This document shows, in pieces, positions 7,998-16,647 of a stretch of DNA of 22,779 nucleotides. The notes beneath the pieces were generated by a model. The model saw only the letters and a list, made by a program, of their open reading frames with translations. It did no database searches and was not told the origin of the DNA. How positions within the stretch are numbered: position 1 is the first letter of the stretch; each line of letters begins with the position of its first letter. The DNA lies in assembly GCA_046758005.1 (NCBI GenBank), contig JBHHZJ010000060.1, positions 1 to 22,779 of the forward strand, in the 5' to 3' direction. This DNA is from JBHHZJ01 sp046758005. GTDB taxonomy: Bacteria > Pseudomonadota > Alphaproteobacteria > Kiloniellales > J153. The translations under genes were made by a program, and so were the position numbers.

Positions 7998-8213
7998 TCA
8001 GCTTCCCAGCTTCGACAAGAGGTCGGCCAGCTTCGGGTCGCCGCCGGCCGGCGGTGACCAGTCGACCTGCACGACCGGGACCTCGAGGGCCTCCAGCTCA
8101 CGCGCGAAGCCACCCAGCCCGACGTTGATGATGCGCAAGGGCGATTTCAGGAACGCGTCGACGCGCTCGCCGGTCATGGCCCCGACCCCGGCCCGCGGCA
8201 ACGTTCGCCTCAT
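7998..8213 (-). CDS. stand-alone FdrA C-terminal domain protein
   Basis: A 71-residue protein, or 59 residues if the internal ATG at 8177 is used. The segment LRIINVGLGGFARELEA...VVQVDWSPPAGGDPKLADLLSKL matches, as I recall that sequence, the last ~50 residues of E. coli FdrA (INIGLRSFALELQ...VVHYQWSPVAGGNKKLARLLERL). The FdrA gene of this operon lacks this part, so the domain is a separate polypeptide, probably a fourth subunit of the oxamate carbamoyltransferase. Start choice: the ATG at 8213 overlaps the pucG stop as ATGA, a coupling used again in this operon, but the extra 12 residues (MRRTLPRAGVGA) look unconserved and the ATG at 8177 remains possible. Neither has a strong ribosome binding site. 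Frame, codon use and position between pucG and allG support a real gene. Confidence 0.8.
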   Translation of the reverse strand: MRRTLPRAGVGAMTGERVDAFLKSPLRIINVGLGGFARELEALEVPVVQVDWSPPAGGDPKLADLLSKLGS

Positions 8214-9457
8214 TGCCCCGCGTCCCGGTAAACCCCGTAGGCGGCATCGACGCCGGCGCCCGGCCTCGCGGCGAAGCCATGCTGGCGCAGCACCGCTTCC
8301 AGCGCCGCGAGGCATTTCAGCACGTTGCCCTTCCGGCACACGTAGCCCATCGTGCCGATGCGCCAGATGCGCCCGTGCAGGGGTCCGAACGAGGTGCCGA
8401 TCTCGATGTCGAAGTCGCGGAGCATCGCGGCGCGCACCTCGTCACCCGGCACGCCGTCGGGGATGGATACGCCGGTCGCGTTGACCATGCGGTGCGCCGG
8501 GTCGCCGAACAGCTTCAGGCCCATGGCCTCGATCCCCGCGCGCAGGGCCCGGCTGGCCAGCCGGTGGCGCGCGAAGGCGTTTTCCAGCCCTTCGGCGAGG
8601 ACGAGGCGGGCGCACTCGCGCGCGGCGTAGAGCATCGCCGTCGCCTCGGTGTGATGGTTGAGGCGCGCCGGGCCCCAATAGTCCATTAGCATGGGCAGGT
8701 CGAAGTAGTTGGACTGAATTCGCGGCCCGTCGCCGGGCACGAATCCGGGCGGGCGGACGCCCGCCTCGACGTGCTTGCGCCGCTCGACTAGCTCTACCAC
8801 GCGTTCGTTGAACGTGACCGGCGAGGTGCCGGGCGGGCCGGACATGCACTTTTGCAAGCCGGCCGAAACGGCGTCGAGCCGCCAGCCGTCCACCTCGACC
8901 GCCATGCCGCCCAGCGTCGCGGTGGCGTCGACGTAAAGGATTGCGCCGTGTTTGCGGCAGATCGCGCCGATCTCGTCGAGCGGCTGGGCCATCGTGGTCG
9001 AGGTGTCGCCGTGGACCATGGCCACGACCTTGGGTCGGAAGTCGCGGAGCGCCTGCTCGACCGCCGACGGCGCGAACACCTGGCCCCATTCGACCTCGAT
9101 CGTACGCACCTCGCCGGCGCAGCGCTCCGAGATCTCCTTGAGCAGATGACCGAAGCGTCCGAAGATGGGTACCAGAACCCGGTCGCCGGGACAGATCAAC
9201 GACGCGAGCAGCGCCTCGATCCCGGCGCGCGCCGTGCCGTCGACCAGCAGGGCCCAGCGGTTCCCGGTGCGGAACACCTGGCGGTAGAGCGCCATGACCT
9301 GGTTCATGTAGCCGGTGAACTGCGGGTCGAACTGGCCGAGCATCGGCATCGACATCGCGCGCAGCACCTGCGGATACACGTTGACCGGCCCGGGACCCAT
9401 GAGCAGGCGCGGCTCGGGCGCCAGGTCCTCGAACAGCTCGTCCGTGCGGGTGCTCAT
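8210..9457 (-). CDS. pucG: (S)-ureidoglycine-glyoxylate aminotransferase
   Basis: A 415-residue class V PLP aminotransferase (alanine-glyoxylate aminotransferase superfamily). The predicted reaction is (S)-ureidoglycine plus glyoxylate to oxalurate (N-carbamoyl-2-oxoglycine) plus glycine, a branch of purine/allantoin breakdown. Visible features: GPGPVNVYPQVLRAM (21-35), the PLP aspartate in YVDATATLGG, and the Schiff-base lysine K203 in GLQKCMSGPPG. Two positions support PucG over ordinary alanine-glyoxylate aminotransferase: glutamine in GQFDP (Q42), where the latter usually has histidine, and asparagine in LNHHTE (N267), where it usually has tyrosine (from memory of the family). It heads an operon whose later genes consume oxalurate, which strongly supports the substrate. 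The ATG at 9457 is used; a GTG three codons earlier is possible. The ribosome binding site is weak, and a triple 12-bp repeat lies 10 nt upstream. Confidence 0.9.
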   Translation of the reverse strand: MSTRTDELFEDLAPEPRLLMGPGPVNVYPQVLRAMSMPMLGQFDPQFTGYMNQVMALYRQVFRTGNRWALLVDGTARAGIEALLASLICPGDRVLVPIFGRFGHLLKEISERCAGEVRTIEVEWGQVFAPSAVEQALRDFRPKVVAMVHGDTSTTMAQPLDEIGAICRKHGAILYVDATATLGGMAVEVDGWRLDAVSAGLQKCMSGPPGTSPVTFNERVVELVERRKHVEAGVRPPGFVPGDGPRIQSNYFDLPMLMDYWGPARLNHHTEATAMLYAARECARLVLAEGLENAFARHRLASRALRAGIEAMGLKLFGDPAHRMVNATGVSIPDGVPGDEVRAAMLRDFDIEIGTSFGPLHGRIWRIGTMGYVCRKGNVLKCLAALEAVLRQHGFAARPGAGVDAAYGVYRDAGQ

Positions 9458-9466
9458 GGCGTCCAC

Positions 9467-9502
9467 GGTTCAGGTAACGGTTCACGTAATGGTTCAGGTA
9501 AC
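9467..9502. repeat. 12-bp tandem repeat, three copies, before pucG
   Basis: Units at 9467-9478 and 9491-9502 are identical (GGTTCAGGTAAC). The middle unit at 9479-9490 differs at two positions (GGTTCACGTAAT). On the pucG coding strand this reads as three GAAC motifs at 12-nt spacing, ending 10 nt before the ATG, so it occupies the leader or ribosome-loading zone. A regulator binding direct repeats, or slippage, could explain it. Confidence 0.9.
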
Positions 9503-9652
9503 GGTGGCGTGTCGCCGACCCGGCGTCTGCCGCGCCGGCCGCGCCCTCGGAAATTCGTAGCATTGCTTCGGGATCGCGCACCACCGCTTAGTTGGCATAC
9601 CCTGACCCGGCTCGCGGCAGGCGCCCGCTGGCCGTTCGCCCGCCTGCTCCGG

Positions 9653-9681
9653 TTGTTTTTGGGTGCATGAGTGTATATGAT
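9653..9681 (+). promoter_or_regulatory. sigma70-like promoter candidate for the PLP-enzyme operon
   Basis: TTGTTT at 9653-9658 and TATGAT at 9676-9681 are separated by 17 nt, in the only AT-rich patch of this intergenic region. It points toward the gene starting at 9846, about 165 nt away. The small inverted repeat GTAT-ATG-ATAC (9673-9683) overlaps the -10 element and could be an operator. This is sequence match only. Confidence 0.4.
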
Positions 9682-9845
9682 ACTAAAGATAGGAAGATGA
9701 AATAATAGGTTGACTCCGCGAGGGGAGGCCGCTCCGGCCGGGCGCATCCGCGGCGGCCGATCGAACCGGGGCAGACGGGCCGTTGCGCGGCGCGTCCGTG
9801 CCCGGCCGGTCCGCCCGCGCACGGGACGAGATCCGGATTCGGGCT

Positions 9846-11345
<1,500 letters not shown>

Positions 11346-11407
11346 GGAACGGTCGAGGCCAAGACCGGCGGAGCGGTCGGCGAGACCAAAGATATGGAGA
11401 CGAACGC

Positions 11408-12364
11408 TTGGTGCAGTCCTACGCCGAACTGAGACGGAGCACGACCGCGCGGGACCGGAGCCTGCGCGAGAAGGTCATGTCGCTGGAGGCGGCGGCCGCC
11501 CTGGTCCACGACGGCGACCACGTCGCCCTCGGCGGGTGCACGGTCTCGCGCACGCCGTTCGCGATGCTGTGGGCGCTGGTCCGCGCGGGGAAGAAGGACC
11601 TGACGGTCTCGCGCAGCATCGTGTCCACGGAAGGCGACGTTCTGTTCGCCTCCGGCGCGAGCCGGCACATCCTGACCAGCTGGTTCAGCCAGGGCATCGT
11701 CTGGGGCATCTCCAAGGTCATGCGCCATTACACCGAGTCCGGGCAGGCGCGCTTCGAGGAATGGAGCCACATGTCCATGGGCCTGCGTTATCGGGCCGGC
11801 GCGATGGGCGTGCCGTTCATGCCCGTGCGCTCCATGATGGGCTCCGACGTGGCCGCGCGCCTGGACGGCGAGACCCGCGACATGACCTGCCCGTTCACGG
11901 GCGAGAAGCTTCTGCTGCTGCCCGCGCTGAACCCGGATGTGGCGCTGATCCACGTCCAGCGCTGCGACGCCTATGGCAATGCCCAGGTCGACGGGCTGCA
12001 GTTCATGGACATCGACATCGCCATGGCGGCCCAGCGCGTGATCCTGACCACGGAACGCATCATCTCGAACGACCAGATCCGCCGCCGGCCCGACCGGACC
12101 AAGATCCCGTTCTTCACCGTCGAGGCGGTGGTCGAGGCGGCCTACGGGTGCGCGCCGCACGAGTGCTACGGCATGTACGAGCCGTTCTTCCGCCACATGG
12201 ACACCTACGCCGAGCTCACCAAGAAGGACCCGGAGGCCGGCGCCAAGGAATACCTCGAGCGGTTCTATTACGCGCCCGGGAGCTGGGCCGATTATCTCGG
12301 CCTGCTCGGCATGGACGAGATCCTGGACGCGGCGCGCCGGGGCAGGAGCATTTACAATGACTGA
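11408..12364 (+). CDS. CoA-transferase subunit A (glutaconate CoA-transferase/IpdA type)
   Basis: A 318-residue alpha subunit of a family I CoA-transferase. The N-terminal VMSLEAAAALVHDGDHVALGG is followed by RTPFAMLWALVRAGKKDLTV, which is typical of GctA/IpdA-like subunits, and later LNPDVALIHVQRCDAYGN, also family-typical. It pairs with the next gene to form the active heteromer. In this family the enzyme moves CoA between carboxylic acids or, in IpdAB, hydrolyses a ring-derived beta-keto acyl-CoA. The start is ambiguous: TTG at 11408 has GGAG 9 nt upstream, while GTG at 11411 is 12 nt away; no ATG is in frame nearby. It lies 62 nt after the PLP-enzyme stop and overlaps the B-subunit start by 8 nt. 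The acid it activates cannot be read from the sequence. Confidence 0.88.
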   Translation: MVQSYAELRRSTTARDRSLREKVMSLEAAAALVHDGDHVALGGCTVSRTPFAMLWALVRAGKKDLTVSRSIVSTEGDVLFASGASRHILTSWFSQGIVWGISKVMRHYTESGQARFEEWSHMSMGLRYRAGAMGVPFMPVRSMMGSDVAARLDGETRDMTCPFTGEKLLLLPALNPDVALIHVQRCDAYGNAQVDGLQFMDIDIAMAAQRVILTTERIISNDQIRRRPDRTKIPFFTVEAVVEAAYGCAPHECYGMYEPFFRHMDTYAELTKKDPEAGAKEYLERFYYAPGSWADYLGLLGMDEILDAARRGRSIYND

Positions 12365-13127
12365 GCGCGGCGGCTATACGGCCTCCGAGCTGCTCTGCAT
12401 CATGAGCGCCCGCCTGCTCGAGGACGGCCAGTGCGTGTTCGCGGGCGTCGGCGTCCCGTTGCTCGCCGCGACGCTCGCCCAGCGCCTGCACGCGCCGGGG
12501 CTCACGATCCTGTTCGAGGGCGGCGTGGTCGGGCCCTTCGTCTTGCCCGGCGAGCTGCCGCCGTCAACCAACGAGCAGCGCTGCACGCGCCGGGCCAACA
12601 TGGTCCTGGGGATCACCGACGTCCTGCTCTTGCTGCAGCGCGGCTACGTGGACGTGGGCTTCATGGGCGGGGCGCAGATCGACAAGTACGGCAACCTCAA
12701 CAGCTCGTTCATCGGCCGACCCGAGGATCCCCAGGTCCGCCTGCCGGGGACCGGCGGCGGCAACGACATCTCCAGCCTGACCCAGATGATCGTCACCATG
12801 AGACACGAAAAGCGCCGCTTCGTGGACAAGGTGGACTTCATCACCAGCCCCGGATTCCTCCACGGCGGTACCAGCCGCGCCGAGGCCGGGCTGGTGGCTG
12901 GCGGCATGTACCGGGTCGTGACCGACCTCGCGATCCTCGACTTCGACGAGCGGACCAAGCGGATGAAGGTCGCGGCCCTGCACCCGGGCGTCACCCCGGA
13001 GCGGGTCCGGGACAACACCGGGTTCGAGCTGCCGATCGACCCGCACGCGCGCACGACCGAGGCGCCCCGCGCGCGCGAGCTCGAGGTGCTGCGCGAGCTC
13101 GATCCGGAGCGCCTGTACACGGCCTGA
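12357..13127 (+). CDS. CoA-transferase subunit B (glutaconate CoA-transferase/IpdB type)
   Basis: A 256-residue beta subunit partnering the preceding gene. E54 in ILFEGGVVG falls at the same position as the catalytic glutamate of glutaconate CoA-transferase beta subunit, which forms the glutamyl-CoA thioester; this suggests a working transferase. Further family features are RGYVDVGFMGGAQIDKYGN (95-113) and LPGTGGGNDISS (129-140), part of the oxyanion and CoA site. The ATG at 12357 overlaps the A-subunit stop by 8 nt (ATGACTGA), a sign of coupled 1:1 translation. It is 54 nt upstream of the luciferase-like gene. Related pairs act on 3-oxoacids, glutaconate or steroid ring fragments; none of the usual companion genes (thiolase, hydratase) is present here. 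Confidence 0.88.
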   Translation: MTERGGYTASELLCIMSARLLEDGQCVFAGVGVPLLAATLAQRLHAPGLTILFEGGVVGPFVLPGELPPSTNEQRCTRRANMVLGITDVLLLLQRGYVDVGFMGGAQIDKYGNLNSSFIGRPEDPQVRLPGTGGGNDISSLTQMIVTMRHEKRRFVDKVDFITSPGFLHGGTSRAEAGLVAGGMYRVVTDLAILDFDERTKRMKVAALHPGVTPERVRDNTGFELPIDPHARTTEAPRARELEVLRELDPERLYTA

Positions 13128-13181
13128 GCGGCGCCGGCCCGGACATTCCGTTCTCGTAACCACCCGACCCAGGGGAGCGAC

Positions 13182-14135
13182 ATGGCTGCAAGACCGACCG
13201 CCTTCGGCATCGCGATGCGCAACTTCCAGGCCTATCCGGCCATGCCCGACCCGCGGGCCCTGATCGACTACGCCGTGCGCATGGAGGAGCTTGGCTACGA
13301 ATCGGTCTGGGTCTGGGATCACATTCTGCTCGGCGTCGATCCGCACTTCCCGATCATCGAGTCGCTGTCGCTGCTCACCGCCGTGGCCGCGCGCACCAAG
13401 ACCATCCGGCTCGGCACCGGGATTCTCGTGTTGCCGCTACGCAACGCCGTCGTGCTGGCCAAGCAGCTTTCGAGCCTCGACCAGATCTCGAACGGGCGCC
13501 TGGTGCTCGGCATGGCGTCCGGCTGGTACAAGCGCGAGTTCGACGCGGTCGGGATCGACTTCCACAAGCGCGGCAAGATCATGGACCAAAACCTCGAGAT
13601 CCTCCGGCGCCTGTGGACCGAGGACATGGTCGAGGGCGAGTATCCGCCGCACAACCTGCGCAACGCCGTCATGTTCCCCAAGCCGGTGCAGAAGCCGCAC
13701 CCGCCGATCCTGATCGGCGGCTACGTGGACCGCGTCTTGAAGCGCGCGGCCGTGGCCGGCGACGGCTGGCTGACCTACTTCTACACGCCGGAGAGCTTCG
13801 CGAAGGCCTGGGCCAAGATCCGCAACTTCGCCGAGGCGGCGGGCAAGGACCCGGATACGCTGACCAACTGCAACCAGCTCCCGATCATGATCGGCGAGCG
13901 CGCGAAGATCGAGGGGCCCATGAACGAGTGGCTGCACACCGAGTGGGACTTCGCGTCGTGGAGCGAGTCGACGCCCGAGAGCGCGATCGTCGGCAGCGTC
14001 GAGGAATGCGCCGAGCGGCTCCAGGCCCACATCGACGCCGGCGTCGAACGGATCATCTTCGTGCCCTACCGCTACGAGACGGAGCAGGTCGAGGCGATCG
14101 CCACGGAGATCATCCCGCGCCTCAAAACCGGGTGA
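13182..14135 (+). CDS. LLM-class flavin- or F420-dependent oxidoreductase
   Basis: A 317-residue luciferase-like (TIM-barrel) enzyme. Typical segments are YAVRMEELGYESVWVWDHIL near the N-terminus, AARTKTIRLGTGILVLPLRN, KQLSSLDQISNGRLVLGMASGW and the phosphate-binding PHPPILIGG. The overall pattern resembles the F420-binding LLM subgroup (TIGR03619-like), but such proteins in alphaproteobacteria may use FMN instead; the sequence alone does not settle the cofactor. The ATG at 13182 is preceded by AGGGGAGCGAC, a good ribosome binding site. It follows the CoA-transferase genes by 54 nt and is probably the last gene of that operon, convergent with hyi. An oxygenase or dehydrogenase step acting before or after CoA transfer is plausible. 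Confidence 0.88.
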   Translation: MAARPTAFGIAMRNFQAYPAMPDPRALIDYAVRMEELGYESVWVWDHILLGVDPHFPIIESLSLLTAVAARTKTIRLGTGILVLPLRNAVVLAKQLSSLDQISNGRLVLGMASGWYKREFDAVGIDFHKRGKIMDQNLEILRRLWTEDMVEGEYPPHNLRNAVMFPKPVQKPHPPILIGGYVDRVLKRAAVAGDGWLTYFYTPESFAKAWAKIRNFAEAAGKDPDTLTNCNQLPIMIGERAKIEGPMNEWLHTEWDFASWSESTPESAIVGSVEECAERLQAHIDAGVERIIFVPYRYETEQVEAIATEIIPRLKTG

Positions 14136-14219
14136 TCCTCTCCCGAGGGGCTCGACCGTCGGGCTGGGGCCGGGCGGCATCCCGGCTCGTCCGCCGGAAC
14201 TTGCACGCCAATTCCGGAA

Positions 14220-15005
14220 TTAGCCGCCGATTCCGTATGGCCGGGCCCAGCCGAGGCCGGCCTCGGTGGCGCCCGCGGGCCGGTACTCGCAGCCGACCCA
14301 GCCGTCGTAGCCGAGCGCGTCGAGCAGGCTCAACAAGTAAGCGTAGTTCACCTCGCCCGTGTCCGGCTCGTGCCGCTCGGGCACGCCGGCGATCTGGACG
14401 TGGCGGATGCGCGCGAAGTTCGCCCGGATGCGCGTGGCCAGATCGCCCTCGACGATCTGGCAGTGATAGAGGTCCATCTGCAGGCCGGCGTTGGCCGCGC
14501 GCACGGCGTCGAGCGCCGCCACCGCCTCGCCCTGGCGGTTCAGGAAATAGCCCGGGATGTCCCGCGCGTTGATCGGTTCCAGCAGGACTGAGATGCCGTG
14601 CGGGGCGAAGAACTCGGCGGCCGCGCGCACGTTGCGGACATAGGTCTGGCGGCATGCGGCGCGCACGGCGTCCCGGGGCGGGACGCCGGCCATGACGTGC
14701 AGGCGGCGCGCGTCCAGCGCCACGGCGTACGGCAGCGCGGTCTCGAGGCTGCGCCGAAACTCGGCCTCGCGCCCGGGCAGCGCGGCCAAGCCGCGCTCGC
14801 CCGCCTCCCAGTCGCCCGACGGAAGGTTGAACAGGACCATCTCCAGGCCGTTGCCGCGCAGCTTCTCGGCCACGACGTCGGGCGGGAAATCATACGGGAA
14901 CAGGAACTCCACGCCCGTGAAGCCGGCGCGGGCGGCGCGCTCGAAACGCTCGAGGAACGGCGCGTCGGTGAACAGCATGCTCAGGTTGGCGGACAGTTTC
15001 GGCAT
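14220..15005 (-). CDS. hyi: hydroxypyruvate isomerase family protein
   Basis: A 261-residue sugar-isomerase-like TIM barrel (AP endonuclease family 2 superfamily), about the length of E. coli Hyi. It would interconvert hydroxypyruvate and tartronate semialdehyde. Seen in the sequence: the start MPKLSANLSMLF usual for Hyi/OtnI, E143 in LLEPIN, the metal site MDLYHCQ (177-183), and E240 in GCEYRP; the two glutamates sit at the catalytic positions of the family. The ATG at 15005 follows GGAGGG. The related 2-oxo-tetronate isomerase OtnI is an alternative, but no otn genes are nearby. It is the last gene of a minus-strand unit with a taurine-type importer. Glyoxylate carboligase and tartronate semialdehyde reductase, its usual partners, are not in the window. 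The stop codon lies within a 12-bp palindrome at 14210-14221. Confidence 0.88.
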   Translation of the reverse strand: MPKLSANLSMLFTDAPFLERFERAARAGFTGVEFLFPYDFPPDVVAEKLRGNGLEMVLFNLPSGDWEAGERGLAALPGREAEFRRSLETALPYAVALDARRLHVMAGVPPRDAVRAACRQTYVRNVRAAAEFFAPHGISVLLEPINARDIPGYFLNRQGEAVAALDAVRAANAGLQMDLYHCQIVEGDLATRIRANFARIRHVQIAGVPERHEPDTGEVNYAYLLSLLDALGYDGWVGCEYRPAGATEAGLGWARPYGIGG

Positions 15006-15027
15006 GGCGTCCCTCCGGGGTTTGCCG

Positions 15028-15129
15028 CTAATCAAGGAAATCAACCCGGCGCAGCTCCGCGATCTGCGCCTCGCCCAGGCATTGGCCGGGCAGGTTGCCG
15101 ACGAACTGCGCCTCGCGCGGCTGCGTCAT
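15028..15129 (-). CDS. possible 33-residue peptide between ABC transporter and hyi genes
   Basis: An ATG at 15129 opens a 33-codon frame (start MTQPREAQFVGNLPG, end LRRVDFLD) that fills the gap between the ABC ATPase stop, 14 nt upstream, and the hyi start, 22 nt downstream. Its third codon positions are mostly G or C, as in the neighbours. The ribosome binding site is poor and no family is recognised. It could be a real small protein or the remnant C-terminus of a lost gene. Confidence 0.25.
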   Translation of the reverse strand: MTQPREAQFVGNLPGQCLGEAQIAELRRVDFLD

Positions 15130-15143
15130 GCCCGCACGCGGCC

Positions 15144-15902
15144 CTACAGGCCGTCGCACAGCAAGGGGTTCTCGCCCGTCAGGCGGGCGCGGAACGCCTC
15201 CACCTGCGCCGGGCTCTTGCGCGCCTCGCGGCTGAGCCGCACGGGGATGTCCGCGAGCACCGTGCCCGGCGCCGCGGACAAGAGGATGATCCGGTCGGCG
15301 AGGAAGATCGCTTCCCGTACGTTGTGCGAGACGAACAGCACCGTGGTCGGCTGCTTGTTCAGGATTTCCAGCAGGAGCGCACGCAGGTGCTGCGCGGTAG
15401 CCGCGTCCAGCGAAACGAACGGCTCGTCCATCAACAGCAGGTCCGGCTGCACGGCGAAGGCCCGCACCAGGGCCACCCGTCGGCTCATGCCGAGCGACAG
15501 GCGCTGCGGGTAGGCGTTGCGGAACCCATCGAGCCCGGCGGCGACCAGTAGCTCGTCGACGATCCCGGAGCCGACCTGCGCCGGCGACAGCACCAGCTCG
15601 ATGTTCCGGGCGACGGTGTACCAGGGCAGGAGGCGCGGCTCCTGGAACACGTAGCCCACGACCGCCTCGCTTCGGCCGGGCAGGGGCGGCGGCCGCACCC
15701 GGCCTTCGAAGTTCCGGTCGAGGCCCGCGATGATGTTGAGCAGGGTCGTCTTGCCGCAGCCCGATGGCCCGAGGACACAGATGAACTCGCCGTGGCGCGC
15801 CGTGATGCGCACGTCCTTGAGCGCGACGTGCGCGGCCGCCTCGCCCACGGCCGGGTAGCGCTTCTCCCTGACGTCGATCTCGAGTTCGCTCAACGGCGCC
15901 AT
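15144..15902 (-). CDS. ABC transporter ATPase, nitrate/sulfonate/taurine type
   Basis: A 252-residue cytoplasmic ATPase (SsuB/TauB family) that powers import by the permease encoded just upstream. Walker A is GPSGCGKTT, the Q-loop lies in YVFQEPRLLPW, Walker B is LLLMDEPFVSLD and the switch histidine is in FVSHNVREAI. The signature loop reads LSLGM instead of LSGGQ/LSGGM; the second motif residue is changed, but the basic RRVALVRAF that follows is normal. The ATG at 15902 overlaps the permease stop by 13 nt and gives a start (MAPLSELEIDV) of the expected length. The operon order is binding protein, permease, ATPase, then hyi. The transported solute cannot be read from the ATPase. Confidence 0.92.
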   Translation of the reverse strand: MAPLSELEIDVREKRYPAVGEAAAHVALKDVRITARHGEFICVLGPSGCGKTTLLNIIAGLDRNFEGRVRPPPLPGRSEAVVGYVFQEPRLLPWYTVARNIELVLSPAQVGSGIVDELLVAAGLDGFRNAYPQRLSLGMSRRVALVRAFAVQPDLLLMDEPFVSLDAATAQHLRALLLEILNKQPTTVLFVSHNVREAIFLADRIILLSAAPGTVLADIPVRLSREARKSPAQVEAFRARLTGENPLLCDGL

Positions 15903-16642
15903 TGGTTGGCCCGCCGCTCCAGGGGTTGCAGCGCGCCAAGCTCGATGCATTGCACGACGGCGACGAAGGTGAAGGTGTAGGCCAGGATGCCGGCAACGTC
16001 GAACAACTGAAACAACGTATAGATCTGGAACCCGACACCGTCGCTGCGCCCGAGCAGCTCGACCACAAGGACGATCTTCCAGATGAGCGCGAGGCCCGAG
16101 CGCGCCGCCGCGACCACGAAGGGGAAGAGTTGCGGTAGGACGACGTGGCGCAGCGTCTTGGCGCGGCCGAGGCGGAAGCTCTCGGCCATCTCGAGGTAAT
16201 CGCGGTCGATCGCCCGGGCGCCTTCGCGCACGGTCACGACCACGTTCGGGATCTTGTTGATGGCGACCGCGGCGATGGCCGCGGTCTCGACCAGGCCGAA
16301 CCATACGTAGCACAGAATCATCGTCACCAGGGCCGGGATGTTGAGGAACAGCACCAGCCAGCCGTCGAAGAAGCGGTCCAAGGGCCGGGACCGGCCCATC
16401 GCGATGCCGATGGCCACACCGATCAGCATCGAGAGCGCAAAGCTCACCGCCACGCGGATCAGCGTGATGGCCACGTGGTACGGGATCTCGCCGTCCTTGA
16501 ATCCGGCGACGAGCGCCCCCATCACCGCATCGGGCGGGGGCAGCACGCGGGACCCCAGGAGCGTGGCGGAAAGCTGCCAGACGGCCAGCAGCGCCCCGAA
16601 GGACAGCGCCTGATACCAGACGGTCGCGCGGGGCGCGGTCAA
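15890..16642 (-). CDS. ABC transporter permease, nitrate/sulfonate/taurine type
   Basis: A 250-residue inner-membrane permease of the SsuC/TauC family. Hydrophobic segments include ALSFGALLAVWQL, VAVSFALSMLIGVAIGIAMG, WLVLFLNIPALVTMILCYVW and ILAYTFTFVAVVQCIELG. The cytoplasmic EAA loop that docks the ATPase is seen as EMAESFRLGRAKTLRHVVLPQ, a good match to the family form. No ATG is available; TTG at 16642, 5 nt after the binding-protein stop, gives a start (LTAPRATVWYQALSFG) of normal length, and a CTG overlapping that stop is an alternative. Upstream in-frame codons are arginine/proline-rich shadow of the binding-protein gene. It forms a transporter with the genes on either side. Confidence 0.9.
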   Translation of the reverse strand: MTAPRATVWYQALSFGALLAVWQLSATLLGSRVLPPPDAVMGALVAGFKDGEIPYHVAITLIRVAVSFALSMLIGVAIGIAMGRSRPLDRFFDGWLVLFLNIPALVTMILCYVWFGLVETAAIAAVAINKIPNVVVTVREGARAIDRDYLEMAESFRLGRAKTLRHVVLPQLFPFVVAAARSGLALIWKIVLVVELLGRSDGVGFQIYTLFQLFDVAGILAYTFTFVAVVQCIELGALQPLERRANQWRR

Positions 16643-16647
16643 GCGGG

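Larger units (their letters stand above)
9458..9845. other. divergent intergenic region between pucG and PLP-enzyme operons
   Basis: About 390 bases that hold the 5' ends of two divergent operons. A 12-bp unit repeated three times (9467-9502) abuts pucG. An AT-rich patch from 9650 to 9712 carries a promoter-like sequence pointing right and a small dyad, GTAT-ATG-ATAC. The remaining GC-rich stretches show no gene with a credible start. Confidence 0.6.

Noticed and set aside
9467..9502. LexA-type SOS boxes (GTTC-N7-GTTC) in the pucG leader
   Set aside because: The GAAC motifs are separated by 8, not 7, bases, and the neighbouring genes are not repair genes.
14210..14221. The perfect palindrome AATTCCGGAATT at the end of hyi as a binding site
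   Set aside because: It lies over a stop codon between convergent genes, where a regulator site is unlikely. A partial match near 3290 is probably chance.
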